Shown: in pieces, positions 51,430-62,200 of the stretch
How the letters are laid out: the number at the start of each line of letters is the position of its first letter
How positions within the stretch are numbered: position 1 is the first letter of the stretch
Assembly: GCA_013360465.1 (NCBI GenBank)
Contig: JABWBO010000008.1
Location: forward strand, 1-64,000
From: Anaerolineae bacterium
GTDB lineage: Bacteria > Chloroflexota > Anaerolineae > Aggregatilineales > Phototrophicaceae
DNA length: 64,000 nucleotides
Reading direction: 5' to 3'
Translations under genes and position numbers: made by a program
The notes under the pieces: model-generated
The model's database searches: none
What the model was told of the DNA's origin: nothing
What the model saw: only the letters and a program-made list of their open reading frames with translations

Positions 51430-54400
51430 TCATCCGCCGAGCCGAACACGCACCGTCAGGCGGCTGATCTGTCCGTCACGCGCAAAGATGTGCCTGCTGA
51501 GCGCCCCATCCAACACATGCCCATCAAGCTGCTGCACACGCCCGTCTGCGAAGTACACCGCAACACCTTCTGCGTTCGATACCTCGATCACGACGGGCGT
51601 CTGGCAGATGGTGTAGGCTAGACAACCCGGTGCCAGGTCGAGGTCCTGTCTCCGACCGGCGATATCCAGACAGCTCAATACCGAAGGCTCATCGAGTAAC
51701 TCCTGCCGGTCAATCAGCAGCGGGTCGAACACCAGTGCACCATCCTGGATAAACCAGCCGACTTCGCCAAATCGAGTCAGGATTTCCTCTTTGACCAGAC
51801 CGGTCATGCCAGGCTGCTTTGCCCCGCGCCCTTTGGGCGTATGGGAGTATGGATCTGTAGGAAACGCTCCAAATGAATCGGGCTGCTTGTTGAACCCCAG
51901 CCCCTGCCTTATGTCGGCATATCGTTCCAGGAGCCGCGTGACAATTCCATCGTCCTTGAGCCTGAGAGCCGTTTCCTGCACCGCAAGCAGGAGTTTTGCC
52001 ACCATATGCCAGTAGATGCTGCCCAAGCCCTCGTAGGCGAAGAAAGTCCCTGACCGCCCCGTGAATTCGGCGTGATGAAACGTCGACTCAAACAGGGCGC
52101 GGATTTTCTCGGTTTCCTGGGCGACGAGTCCGGCATACTGGGGGTGTGCGCTGAGCGCGTCCAGCGCCCGCTGAACATCCCGAAAATTGTGAAGTTGCCC
52201 GCTGAAGTGATAGACGCCGTTGAAGTCACGGGTGATGATCGTGGGTTCTTGCGCTTCAACCAGCATTTCAAGAATCCGCACACCGGCGATTTGCTCCCGG
52301 CTGAGGCGGTTCTTCTCCAGGAAGCCGGGCAGATTCCGTTCCGGATAGAGGATGTAGCTGTGCTGCTCCGGTTGGTAGAGCGCGCTTTCTCGCAGGCTCT
52401 CCAGCAGGTTCACCGACTCCTCGCCGGTGAGCAGTCCTGATGAGAGGATGGCAACCTGCCCCTCAAGCATCTCGTACAGATGACCGACAGAGGCGCTCTC
52501 GTCGCCGATATGCAGGACATTGTAGGCGTGGTACAGGTTGTCGCTGCGCCTGTTGGCGCGCAGGGTGTGTTCCACGTAGCGCCGAGTCAGGTCCAGGAAG
52601 GCGACCATGTCCATGACAGGGGCGTTCTCGACCTCTCCGGCGAAGCCCGTATGGTACACGTTCCAGCGATAGGCGCTGCCGGCTTCGCCCAGCGCATCCA
52701 TGATGCGCCGGCGCTGATGATCGTCAATAGGGCTGTCAAGCGCGCCCTGGAAGCTGCGCAGAACTTCCGCAACCGCCCGGAAATATCCCTGAACTTCCCG
52801 ACTGAGCGGCACGGCGTCGAGTCCGCTGGCGCTGAGCAGATGCCGGTAGAACAGGATATAACGCCGGAGGTAGCACAGGGTCACGACCGATAATCCCTTG
52901 CCGACCAGCGCATTGTTCGCATCGTTCCACTCCGGGCGCTGCGTATTCATCCAGATGCCGCCTTCGGGCACGAAATTAGCCAGCTTGGCGAGCAGCAGGG
53001 TCAGCAGCTTCTCCGCGAGGGATACGACAAGGACCTGACCCGAAGGGGCGAAAAGCAGCTTGGCGTCGCTGCCAAGCCTCCTCTGATGATCAGCGATCTG
53101 GCGTTCCAGATCCCAGTCAAACACGATGGTGTTGTAAGGATCGCGTAGAAGATCGCTGTACGGCTTGATCCGATAAGGGACATTGGCATAGCTGAACCGG
53201 CGCTCGGTCAAATAGCCTTGCAGTCTGCCGGGGTGTACCCTGGCGCTGATTTCCATCAGCTTCTGCAGGTAGATGATCTGGTGGTCGCTCCAGTAACCGA
53301 TGTTCGCCCAGGGGTTATCGGGTTCGGGAGTCTCCCAGTCGATTCCGCGATAGGTGATCCGGTAGGGGTTGTAGCCATCGGCGGTCGTCGCGTTCAGGAA
53401 CGTGGCGATCATGCTCTCAACAAATTCGGGATAGGAATACGCGAGAACTTCCCAGTTCTGGAAGATGTCGCGCCAGTTGCCTTCGTAGCCCAGCTTTGCC
53501 GTGCCATCCGCTTTCTTGATGTCTATCGAAAAGCGGTTCCAGGGACGGCTGGGATCGCCATGCCGTCGGCTGAAGATCAGCGGCAGGAAGCTGAAGCTCA
53601 GGCGTACAAGATCGGCTGAACCAGAAGCTCCCGCCCGCGTCTGAAGCTCAGAGACATCCATTTGATCTGGCAGCGCACTGAAGAATGCTGAGTGGGCTTG
53701 CAGCACCGCCCGGTTGCGAGACGAAACGAAATCCACAAAATCGGCAGCACGAATCGAGTACTGGTCGGCGAATACGCCGCCGCGCATCACGTTGAACAGC
53801 ACGTTGGCGAAGTGATGCGCAGGATACAGCGCGCCATTTGAACTCTGCACGCCATCGGCGCTCGCGACAATCGCCCACAGGGCGGACGCATTGGCGGCGA
53901 TATCCTCTTCAATCGCCTTCGCCAGCGCAGCGTGGTCGCCCTGAAGCCGGCGCAGTTTCTCGGCGACGGCGGCGCTGTCCTGGTCCACATCGGCGATCAG
54001 ATGCCAGCCGCGCTCTTCTACCGGCGCGAGATCGAGCGGGACGTGAACGAAATAGGCGCCGCGCCGCCCGCGCACCTCCGTCTCGGTGACGACGCTGCAT
54101 CCAGCGCGGAACCGGTCGAGCTGCGTCGATGAGAGCAGAACGCCGCTCGGCTCCAGTCCTATCTGCGCGACGGTGGTCGCCAGAAGCGACTCTTTGGGTT
54201 CGGCGAGATCGGTGAGTATCGCGTTCAGGGCGAAGATGCCCAGCCCGGATGCCGGTTCCAGCTCACTGCGCTTGTAGGCGTCGAGAAGGCAGCTCAATGC
54301 GCCTTGAGTCTCGGTCGCGACATTGGCAGGCAGGAGGTTCTGCAAGCCATCGACCAGCACCACTTGGCAGGAGGAGTCTGCAAGATTCCTGAGCCAGGTC

Positions 54401-54906
54401 GTCTTGATGAACCCGAAGCGCGCACTGGTTCGCCAGGCATAGCGATAGGCGAGTCCCAGGTCCAGGTTCGCCTCTTCAAAGACGAGCGCTGTGCCGGTCA
54501 CATTCTTGTAGAGACTGCGCCGGATCGAATAGACGCCGCGCTGCTGGTTGGAGAACGGTTCCCACAGATGTGTGCGGTTCGAACGTGTGACCCACAGGAC
54601 CGCCTTGCTGCCCGTGTTTTCGCTGTTCTCTGTCAGCTTATCTTCGGTGTAGTAGGGGAAAAGGGCATGGTCGGCGCTGCCCCTCCCCGCCGAGAGACCT
54701 CCCGTGGAGGCGATGAAAAGCCAGTGATCGGAACTGCTGACCAAACTCATGAAGAATGGTTCCAGCCGGTCATAGTTCTCAATCCTGTAGAATGGCTCGC
54801 CCATCAGCGTGACGAAGCTGCCACGAACTGAGTCCTCATTTCGCTTCAGAGGTGTATCCCCTAGGAAGAGGGTCTGGATGACGCCATCTCTATTTCGGTT
54901 CTCCAT
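51430..54906 (-). CDS. Giant cytoplasmic glycoside phosphorylase-like protein (GH149/GH161-like)
   Basis: 1158 residues from ATG 54906; earlier in-frame codons overlap the GH16 gene. There is no signal peptide. The N-terminal half is a beta-sandwich-like region, followed by a long helical (six-hairpin type) core with KLGYEGNWRDIFQNWEVLAYSY (475-490, quoted only in part), YEGNWRDIFQNWE being its most conserved-looking stretch. Length and this motif recall the beta-1,3-oligoglucan phosphorylases of GH149 or GH161, relatives of GH94 cellobiose phosphorylase, which release glucose 1-phosphate. The neighbouring laminarinase supports that. Family membership is my inference and was not confirmed. 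Confidence 0.5.
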   Translation of the reverse strand: MENRNRDGVIQTLFLGDTPLKRNEDSVRGSFVTLMGEPFYRIENYDRLEPFFMSLVSSSDHWLFIASTGGLSAGRGSADHALFPYYTEDKLTENSENTGSKAVLWVTRSNRTHLWEPFSNQQRGVYSIRRSLYKNVTGTALVFEEANLDLGLAYRYAWRTSARFGFIKTTWLRNLADSSCQVVLVDGLQNLLPANVATETQGALSCLLDAYKRSELEPASGLGIFALNAILTDLAEPKESLLATTVAQIGLEPSGVLLSSTQLDRFRAGCSVVTETEVRGRRGAYFVHVPLDLAPVEERGWHLIADVDQDSAAVAEKLRRLQGDHAALAKAIEEDIAANASALWAIVASADGVQSSNGALYPAHHFANVLFNVMRGGVFADQYSIRAADFVDFVSSRNRAVLQAHSAFFSALPDQMDVSELQTRAGASGSADLVRLSFSFLPLIFSRRHGDPSRPWNRFSIDIKKADGTAKLGYEGNWRDIFQNWEVLAYSYPEFVESMIATFLNATTADGYNPYRITYRGIDWETPEPDNPWANIGYWSDHQIIYLQKLMEISARVHPGRLQGYLTERRFSYANVPYRIKPYSDLLRDPYNTIVFDWDLERQIADHQRRLGSDAKLLFAPSGQVLVVSLAEKLLTLLLAKLANFVPEGGIWMNTQRPEWNDANNALVGKGLSVVTLCYLRRYILFYRHLLSASGLDAVPLSREVQGYFRAVAEVLRSFQGALDSPIDDHQRRRIMDALGEAGSAYRWNVYHTGFAGEVENAPVMDMVAFLDLTRRYVEHTLRANRRSDNLYHAYNVLHIGDESASVGHLYEMLEGQVAILSSGLLTGEESVNLLESLRESALYQPEQHSYILYPERNLPGFLEKNRLSREQIAGVRILEMLVEAQEPTIITRDFNGVYHFSGQLHNFRDVQRALDALSAHPQYAGLVAQETEKIRALFESTFHHAEFTGRSGTFFAYEGLGSIYWHMVAKLLLAVQETALRLKDDGIVTRLLERYADIRQGLGFNKQPDSFGAFPTDPYSHTPKGRGAKQPGMTGLVKEEILTRFGEVGWFIQDGALVFDPLLIDRQELLDEPSVLSCLDIAGRRQDLDLAPGCLAYTICQTPVVIEVSNAEGVAVYFADGRVQQLDGHVLDGALSRHIFARDGQISRLTVRVRLGG

Positions 54907-54931
54907 GAGGTCCGTCTCCGTGATGCGCTGG

Positions 54932-55789
54932 TCAGGTTGATGCGGACTGGAACACACGCACGTAGTCCACCACATACTGCGTTGGAAAGACCACATCCAA
55001 TCCGATGGGACCTGGGAACTGTCCGCCAAGCGCCAGGTTCAGGATGATGAAAAAAGGCTGATCAAAGGGCCAGTCACGTTCGCCAACATCGGCGCGGGTA
55101 TACGTGCTGTACTCGTCTCCGTCGTAGAACCAGGTGATCTGATTTTCGTCCCACTCGATGGCGTAGGTGTGAAAATCGTCGGCAATATCGTACTCCTGCC
55201 GGTTCCACTTGCTGAGACCCAGCGCGCCGGAGTAGCCGGGACCATGAATCGTGCCCAGGATGAGGTCGGGTTCCCTGCCAATATACTCCATGATGTCGAT
55301 CTCGCCGCAGTCGGGCCAGCCCACTTCACGGATATTCGACCCCAGCATCCAGAAGGCGGGCCAAAGTCCACGTCCAGCGGGCACGCGGACGCGCGCTTCA
55401 ATGCGACCATACTGGAATTCGCGCAGCCCTTCTGTTTTCAGGCGAGCGGAGGTGTAATAGGACCCCATGTAGCGCTCCTGCCTCGCTTCGATCACCAGCA
55501 TACCGTCCTCGATGCGGGCATTTTCGGGGCGGTTGGTGTAGTGCTGTGCTTCCCCATTGCCCCACCCGCCGGCGCCCAGGTCATAGGTCCAGCTACTTTC
55601 ATCGATAGCATCGCCGTCAAATTCATCGTGCCAGACCAGCGACCAGCCTTCAGGCACATCAATCGCTGCGTCTGCCGCTTCAGGTGTCGCTTCCGCGCCA
55701 GACGGCTCCTGGGCAGCGGCGGGGAGGGTCATCGTCAAGCCAAGGGCGGCAAGCGCCAGCGTCATCAGCCGGGCAAATCTCATTCGCAT
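54932..55789 (-). CDS. Secreted GH16 laminarinase-like endo-beta-1,3-glucanase
   Basis: 285 residues with signal peptide (LMTLALAALGLTMTLPAAA) and a short Ala/Glu/Thr linker. GH16 beta-jelly roll: WSLVWHDEFDGD, catalytic motif GEIDIMEYIG with Glu163, Asp165 and Glu168, and WPAFWMLGSN. The EIDIME form is that of laminarinases (beta-1,3-glucanases). It would cut beta-1,3-glucan such as laminarin or fungal wall glucan outside the cell. It is 56 bp after the MalG-type permease and 25 bp before the giant enzyme. Confidence 0.93.
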   Translation of the reverse strand: MRMRFARLMTLALAALGLTMTLPAAAQEPSGAEATPEAADAAIDVPEGWSLVWHDEFDGDAIDESSWTYDLGAGGWGNGEAQHYTNRPENARIEDGMLVIEARQERYMGSYYTSARLKTEGLREFQYGRIEARVRVPAGRGLWPAFWMLGSNIREVGWPDCGEIDIMEYIGREPDLILGTIHGPGYSGALGLSKWNRQEYDIADDFHTYAIEWDENQITWFYDGDEYSTYTRADVGERDWPFDQPFFIILNLALGGQFPGPIGLDVVFPTQYVVDYVRVFQSAST

Positions 55790-55845
55790 CAGATTCCTCT
55801 CAAGTCATTTGTGATATTCAAGGCATGGCACGCCATTGCGCAGCG

Positions 55846-56694
55846 CTACCCCTTGACCGCACCAGCCGTCAAACCAGAGACGATATAGCGCTGCAAGACC
55901 AGGAACAGGATGACCATCGGCAGCGTGAGCATCAGCACCGCCGCTGCCAGCAGGGGCCAGTTGCTGCCGTAGACGCCCTGGAAGACGATCAACCCGCGCG
56001 TGATGGGGTAGTAATCCTTGTTGGTCAGGTAGATCGTCGGCAGGATGATCTCGTTCCAGATACCGATCGCGTGCAGGACAACGACGGTGGCGATGGCGGG
56101 ACGGATCAGCGGGATCACAATCGACCATACGAAGCGAAAATAGCCGCATCCGTCGAGCGCCGCCGCTTCATCCAGCTCCCTGGGAATCGTCTTCATGTAA
56201 TTCACCAGAATCACCATGCCGATGGGGTTCACGATGAACAACAGGATGTATCCGACAGGGTTATTGTACAGCCCCAGGCGCAGGATGAGCTGAAATTGAG
56301 GGATCAATGCTGGCGGTAGGAACAGCGCGATCACGTAGAGCGTGAACAATAATCCGGCGTAGCGCACGTAGCCCCGCGCGATGGGAAAGGCGACGAAGAT
56401 CGAGGTCACGACGAAGATCGCGGTCGCTGTAGTTGCGTACAACGCAGAATTCAAAAGATACTGGGGAAAATTCGCCTTCTCCCAGGCTTCGGCGAAGTTG
56501 CCGAAGTTCATCTCGACCGCCGGCGCTGTCGCGTTGCGGTTGAAGGTTCGCGTCGTCTTCAGGGAGGTGTTGACGAGCATCAGCAGAGGACCCAGGTAGA
56601 TCGCGGCAAGTACGAACAGGAACACATACGACCCGATCTTGCCCCAAACGACATTCCGGCGTGGGTGTAACGTGGAATTGGCGACCGTGCTCAT
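55846..56694 (-). CDS. ABC sugar transporter permease, MalG type (beta-glucan cluster)
   Basis: 282 residues from ATG 56694, overlapping the previous gene as ATGA; a longer frame would overlap by over 200 bp. Six helices. EAA loop ELDEAAALDGCGYFRFVWSI. C-terminus LQRYIVSGLTAGAVKG is standard for MalG-type permeases. Confidence 0.92.
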   Translation of the reverse strand: MSTVANSTLHPRRNVVWGKIGSYVFLFVLAAIYLGPLLMLVNTSLKTTRTFNRNATAPAVEMNFGNFAEAWEKANFPQYLLNSALYATTATAIFVVTSIFVAFPIARGYVRYAGLLFTLYVIALFLPPALIPQFQLILRLGLYNNPVGYILLFIVNPIGMVILVNYMKTIPRELDEAAALDGCGYFRFVWSIVIPLIRPAIATVVVLHAIGIWNEIILPTIYLTNKDYYPITRGLIVFQGVYGSNWPLLAAAVLMLTLPMVILFLVLQRYIVSGLTAGAVKG

Positions 56695-57614
56695 CCTACC
56701 AGCCTCTCTTCCCGCCGACGCAGGAAATACTGCACCGTCAGCCCGATGATCAGCACCATCACAAACATCACAATCGAGGCAGCAGCGGCGTAGCCCTGTC
56801 GGAAGCTGGAGGTCACGCTGCCGGAGGTCTGCCCGAAGCCCGTCGCGTAGATCAGATAGCCGAGTACCTGCGTCCCGTTGCGATAGCCGATCAAGACCAG
56901 GAACAACTGCCATGCCTGCAGGCTGCCGATGATATTCAGCAGCAGATTGGTGTTCACGCTCGGCGTCAGCAGGGGCCAGGTGACGTTGGCAAAGACCTGC
57001 CAGGCGTTTGCGCCATCGATGCGGGCGGCTTCGTAATATTCCTCAGAGATGGTCTGAAGCCCGGCGAGGAAGATGATCATCGTGACGCCCATGTTCGCCC
57101 AGATTTGCACGACGATGACCCAGGCGAACGCTTCCGTCGGCGGTCCCCCCAGGAACTCGGAGCGCAAGCCAAAGGTCCCAAGTATCTGCGCCAGCGGACC
57201 TCCCAGCGGGTACAGGAAGAGCGTCCAGATCAACCCCTGAATGACCGCGCCCAGGATGACCGGCATGAAGTAGAGCGTGCGGAAGAAGTTCCTGCCGCGC
57301 AGCTTCTGGTTGAGGATGATGGCGACGACCAAGCCAAGCACGAACTGAATCGTCGTGACGAAGAAGCTGAAGGCAAGGGTTCGCCCGACGGCGCTCAGAT
57401 TATCGCGCGCCGCCTGCCCCAGAAAGAGAAACTCATGGTAATTGTCTACTCCCACCCAGCTCACCGGAGCGTTGGGCAGCCCGGAGGCATCGGTAAACGA
57501 GAAGACGGTGGTAGCCAGGGACGGACCTACGCCGATGATGAAATAAGCGAGCAACCCGGGGAGCAGCAGCAAGTACGGCACCCAGCGAGTGCGACCGCGG
57601 CCAAAGTGATACAT
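56691..57614 (-). CDS. ABC sugar transporter permease, MalF type (beta-glucan cluster)
   Basis: 307 residues, six helices (first WVPYLLLLPGLLAYFIIGVG). EAA loop EEYYEAARIDGANAWQVFAN. It follows the binding-protein gene and overlaps the next permease by 4 bp. No ATPase gene is in this cluster either. Confidence 0.92.
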   Translation of the reverse strand: MYHFGRGRTRWVPYLLLLPGLLAYFIIGVGPSLATTVFSFTDASGLPNAPVSWVGVDNYHEFLFLGQAARDNLSAVGRTLAFSFFVTTIQFVLGLVVAIILNQKLRGRNFFRTLYFMPVILGAVIQGLIWTLFLYPLGGPLAQILGTFGLRSEFLGGPPTEAFAWVIVVQIWANMGVTMIIFLAGLQTISEEYYEAARIDGANAWQVFANVTWPLLTPSVNTNLLLNIIGSLQAWQLFLVLIGYRNGTQVLGYLIYATGFGQTSGSVTSSFRQGYAAAASIVMFVMVLIIGLTVQYFLRRREERLVG

Positions 57615-57650
57615 AATCAGCCCACCTCGCTATTCTAGTGTTCAAATGAA

Positions 57651-57683
57651 TGAACTTCCCTCGCAGGTCGCGAGGGAAGTTCA
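57651..57683 (-). terminator. 14-bp stem-loop after the beta-glucan binding-protein gene
   Basis: TGAACTTCCCTCGC (57651-57664), a 5-nt loop, complement at 57670-57683. There is little T-run on the minus strand, so it may act as a leaky attenuator or mRNA 3'-end stabiliser rather than a full stop. Confidence 0.6.
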
Positions 57684-57698
57684 GAACCAGCGGTATCA

Positions 57699-58997
57699 CT
57701 AGCCGCCGATGGCGTCGAGGCCGGACTGCAGATCTGCCTGAACCGTGTCGGCGAGAGTCTGCGGGTCATCGAAAGTGCCGAAAGGCTGGAAGAAGGACGC
57801 CCACGGGGCGGCGTACTGCCCGACGCCGCGAGGTGCGACCCAGTACTGCTCATAGCCGACACGGAAGTTCGCCAGGTAGGGAGCGACCTGCTCGCCGATG
57901 CGGGTGCTGAGCTGTGCGGTAGGCTGTGTGGGGATGAAACCGACCGCGTTGACGAACGCCTGATAGTTCTCCGGGTCAGAAAACTCTGCCAGATACAGCA
58001 GGGCTGCATCCGCATTCGGAGTATTGGCGGCGACTGCCCAACCCTGATCGTACTTGCCAAACAGGTACTGGTTGTCTTCAGCATTGTCGGAGCCGGGGAA
58101 CGGGATGTAGCCCCATTCGAAATCCGGTTCGGAGGCTTCGATGGCTGGAGCATACCAGGTTCCGCCGGGGAACATCGCCACCGCGCCGGAGGCAAAGCGT
58201 CCGGGGGCAGCATCGCCGGCGACGCCGCTCGCGCCCGATTCGATCATGTCGCGCGCGTAGACCTGCATCTTATGCCACATTTCCATCGACTTCTCGTCGT
58301 TCCACTTGATCGTGCCCGTCCACAAGCCCTCTACCAGCGCCGCCTGATCCGGGTAGATCGCGCCGGTCAAGCCGTAAGCGCCCACGAAGATCGGCCAGCC
58401 ATCTTTGCCGCCGGCGGTCATACAGGGGATTCCATTGGCGTTGAAGGTTTCGCACGCCGTGACCAACTCGCCCCAGGTGGTTGGGACGGCGAGGCTGAAT
58501 TCTTCGAACAGGTCCATGTTGTAGAAGATACCGCTGTAGGAGACGCGCCCCAGGTTGATGGCGTACACGCCGCCGTTATAGCTTCCGGCGTCGGCAATAG
58601 TCGCCGTGTCGTAGTTGTTGATGAAATCCTGATCGCTCAGGTCCATCAGCAGCCCGGCGTCGATCAACTGCTGCCAGTTGGGCGCATCGACATTCGCCAT
58701 ATACGGCTGAACAGCATTGGAGAAGCCGAAGATGTCGATGACATCAATGTCGTTGGCGCTCAGGCGGGTCTGGGTGACAGTGCTGAGATCATTGGCGTTC
58801 ACCACCGACATATCGATGACGATTTCGGGGTGCCTTTCCTGGAACTGCTGGTTGAACATCTCCATGAATGCCACCATAGGGGGATTCTGGTGGACCAGAA
58901 CCCGAAGGGTGGTGGTCTGTGCCGCAGCAGGCTGCATGAGCGCAGCGCTCAGCAGCAGCAGTGCGACCAATGGGGTCAAAACCGTCTTTCTCATCAT
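57699..58997 (-). CDS. ABC sugar transporter, solute-binding protein (beta-glucan cluster)
   Basis: 432 residues, with AAGGAG just upstream of the start. Signal peptide (VLTPLVALLLLSAALMQPAA), then LRVLVHQNPPMVAFMEMFN, SYSGIFYNMDLFEEFSLAVP and the late AMFPGGTWYAPAIEASEPDF, as in family 1 sugar-binding proteins. First gene of the cluster; likely binds beta-1,3-linked glucan oligomers, judging from the GH16 and phosphorylase-like genes. Confidence 0.9.
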   Translation of the reverse strand: MMRKTVLTPLVALLLLSAALMQPAAAQTTTLRVLVHQNPPMVAFMEMFNQQFQERHPEIVIDMSVVNANDLSTVTQTRLSANDIDVIDIFGFSNAVQPYMANVDAPNWQQLIDAGLLMDLSDQDFINNYDTATIADAGSYNGGVYAINLGRVSYSGIFYNMDLFEEFSLAVPTTWGELVTACETFNANGIPCMTAGGKDGWPIFVGAYGLTGAIYPDQAALVEGLWTGTIKWNDEKSMEMWHKMQVYARDMIESGASGVAGDAAPGRFASGAVAMFPGGTWYAPAIEASEPDFEWGYIPFPGSDNAEDNQYLFGKYDQGWAVAANTPNADAALLYLAEFSDPENYQAFVNAVGFIPTQPTAQLSTRIGEQVAPYLANFRVGYEQYWVAPRGVGQYAAPWASFFQPFGTFDDPQTLADTVQADLQSGLDAIGG

Positions 58998-59210
58998 CTT
59001 TTCTCCTTACGATGCTTCTTTTGGTACGCATTGGGAGGCGCTTCTAACCTCAATTCGAGTCTATCGACCGCGCCTGTACCCGACATGTACAAAAGCGTGC
59101 CGAATCTGGATGATTCATGGCGCGTGCGCAGTGCCGCAAGCGTCTGATCGCGGGCGAGGGTGGAAAGCAGCGGTGACAGGGATTGAGGGGATTGAGGGAT
59201 GAAGCAGCGT

Positions 59211-62200
59211 TCAGAGACGCCGGAACGTGTCGGGAGAAATGCCGGTCTCGCGGTGGAAGATGCGGCTGAAGTAGCTGCTATCCGAAAAACCGACATTCTG
59301 CGCGATATCGCTGACGGTCTGCTGGCTGTCTCTCAGGAGGTTTTTTGCCTGATTGATTCGATAGCGTTGAAGATAGGTTACGGGTGTAGTGCCCAGTTCT
59401 TTACGGAAACAGAAGGTCAGATGGTCTTCCGAGATGCCGACATGCCGCGCAATGTCGCCGCGCGACAGCGATTCTGTGAAGTTCTGATGGATGTACCCCA
59501 TCGCCATTCGGATGAGACGCCGCGATTCCTCACTCAGCTTGCGCTTGTGTTCAAGGGCAGACGTGATGTGAGAGATAGTTTCCTCAATGCTGAACAGCCC
59601 CTTGCCGAGGACCGCCGCAATCCCTTCGTTCAGGCGGCTCATGTCGTGTTCGGTCAGCACCTTGCCGGTCACTACAATGACCGGGATGCTGCTCACGCTT
59701 TCCATCTGGCGCATGGCTTCCAATACTTGAAAACCATCCATCTCCGGCATCTGCAAGTCAAGCAGAATCAGATCGACGATTTCACGATGCAGGATGTCCA
59801 GCGCCTCCCTGCCGTTGCGGGCTTTCAGGACCCGATTGGAAGACGCATGTGACTGGACAATCCGGGCGTGCATTTCCAGCGTACTCGGTTCGTCATCGAC
59901 CACGAGGACTGTCCGATTGCGGCGCTCGGTATCGGGAAGCAGCCATTGATTGTCAAGCGCCCTGGTCAGTTCGGATATCTCGATTGGCTTGGTGATGTAA
60001 TCCAGTTCCAGGAGCGCGCCGTCGCTGGACGAGGCGCCGAAGAAGAACACCGGAATGCCAGCCAGATTGCGGACCCCCTTCAGTTCTTTCAGAGTATTCC
60101 ATCCGAACGCCGTATCCACGCTGACATCCACGATAACTGCGTCGGGGTGTTGACGGACCACATCTGACCGCCAATCCGTGCCAGCCTCGACGATCACGGT
60201 GCGGACATCGTATGAAAGCTTCTGAAGCAGCGCGTACAGTTCTCCGCTGGCAGCGCTGTGACTGTTCAGCAGGACGATGCACGGCTTCGTGGGCAAAGAG
60301 TCGCTGTCGCCTGGTATCGGTTCGGCAGGACGTCGCGCCATCGGCAGCGCGAACGAGAAGGTGGAACCCGCGCCGTCTTCGCCCGTAGAATGGACCGCGA
60401 TGCTCCCTCCGTGCATCTCGACCAGCCGCTTACTGATAGCCAGCCCCAACCCCAGACCGCCATAGCCGCGCGCAACACTGCGGTTGGATTGCTGGAACTC
60501 GTCAAAGATGACCTGCTGTTCATTCAGGGAAATGCCCATGCCGGTGTCGCGCACCGATATGGTGACAACCTGATCATCGTGGTCCACTCGAAAGCTGATG
60601 CTCCCCTGCGAGGTGAACTTGATGGCATTGCTGATCAGATTAAGCGCCACCTGTCGCAGTCGGGTGGCATCGCCCCATACCCAGGGTCCGGTTTCCGACA
60701 GGTTCGTTTCCCATGCCAGCCCCTTGTCGGCAGCCATCTGACCGCCAGTCTCGGCGATGATCCGTAGAGCGCGCCCCAGATCGACGTATTCGTTGTTCAG
60801 GCGAAGCTGCCCGGCGCTGCTGGTAGCCAGATCAATCACATCGCCGATCAGCCCACCGAGGTGCTGCGAATAAGCATGTATCCGTTCGATATCCTTCAGG
60901 AGTGGATCGGGCAGCGTCAGATCACTTTCGTCGCTGTCACGGAGGACCATCTCGCTCAGTCCAACGATGAGGTTCAGGGGCGTCCTCAGTTCGTGGCTGA
61001 TGGTCGACAGGAAGCGATCCTTCATCTGATTCGCCTCTTCTGCCAGCCGCCGCCCCTCAGTCGCATCACGATACAGGCGTGCCGTGTTCAGCGCCCCGCC
61101 AACCTGCTGAACGACCGAACCGTAGAGATCGACGTGCTGGGCGTCAAACACCATGACGCCGATTTGCCCAGATTGGTCAGACAGAGGGATCAGAGTCAGG
61201 ATGAATGGTTCGTCAGGCGCGATAAGGCTGGGAGGTGGAAACTCCTGTCGCTGGAAGCGCACCCGCGAACGCTGCGGGTTGAGCAGATCGATCCCGACCA
61301 TCCACGTGTCGGGAGCATCGCTGCCGGCTTCAAACAGCCCAACGAGCGCGGTGTGAACATCCATATGGGGCAGGTGACTCGCCAATATCGCGAAGATTTC
61401 TGTCTCGTCAAGCGCGGTGAGCAGCCTCGCCGTCAGCAGGCTGAGGCGGCTCGATATGCGCCGCTCATCCACAACGTACTGACGGTGCTGCCGCCGCATC
61501 TGCGCGCTAATCCTCAGCCGCGCTTCGCTCAGGAAGTCACGCACCCGCAGCGCCGAGGTGGGATCAGTCGCAGTCCTGCTGCCGAATCCGTCACTCATGA
61601 GGGAAACAGCGTCCTGCCAGATATGCGAATCATCCTCCTGGGCTTCGGTGTGATCAAGGACTTCGGCGAGAGTTTCCCTGAATACTGCGCTGTCGCCGAT
61701 CCTGATGCACGCGGCGAACGTATCGACCAACCGCTGACAGAGCTTCAGCCCCTCTTCTTCGGTGATGCCGTGTGCCTGATCGAGAACCGCCGACGCCATC
61801 CTCCCCGCCAGCGTGGCAGTGTTGAGCGCGTCCTCGGCAAGTTCTGAGGCGCCACCCTGCTTTCTTCCGCCGCTGCAGCCGCAGGACTCACGAATCACGA
61901 GGTGGGCGTTGACCTGCATCAGGTTCGGCAGTCTGACCGTTCGCTCGATGGAATGCAGCAGCAGATCGACCGCGCGATAGCCGATGTCAAACAGCGGAAC
62001 ATGGACGCTGGTCAAACCGGGTTCGTATACGCTTCCCTCAAGGCGGTTGTCGAACCCGATCACCGCCACGTCGTCCGGGATGCGCCGCCCGGCATCCTGG
62101 AGCGCCCGCATTGCCCCAAGAGCCGACTCGTCATTGCTGGCGACCACCGCAGAGAGGTCAGCCCCCGAATCGAGAAGCTGCTGCATCGCCAGATACCCGC

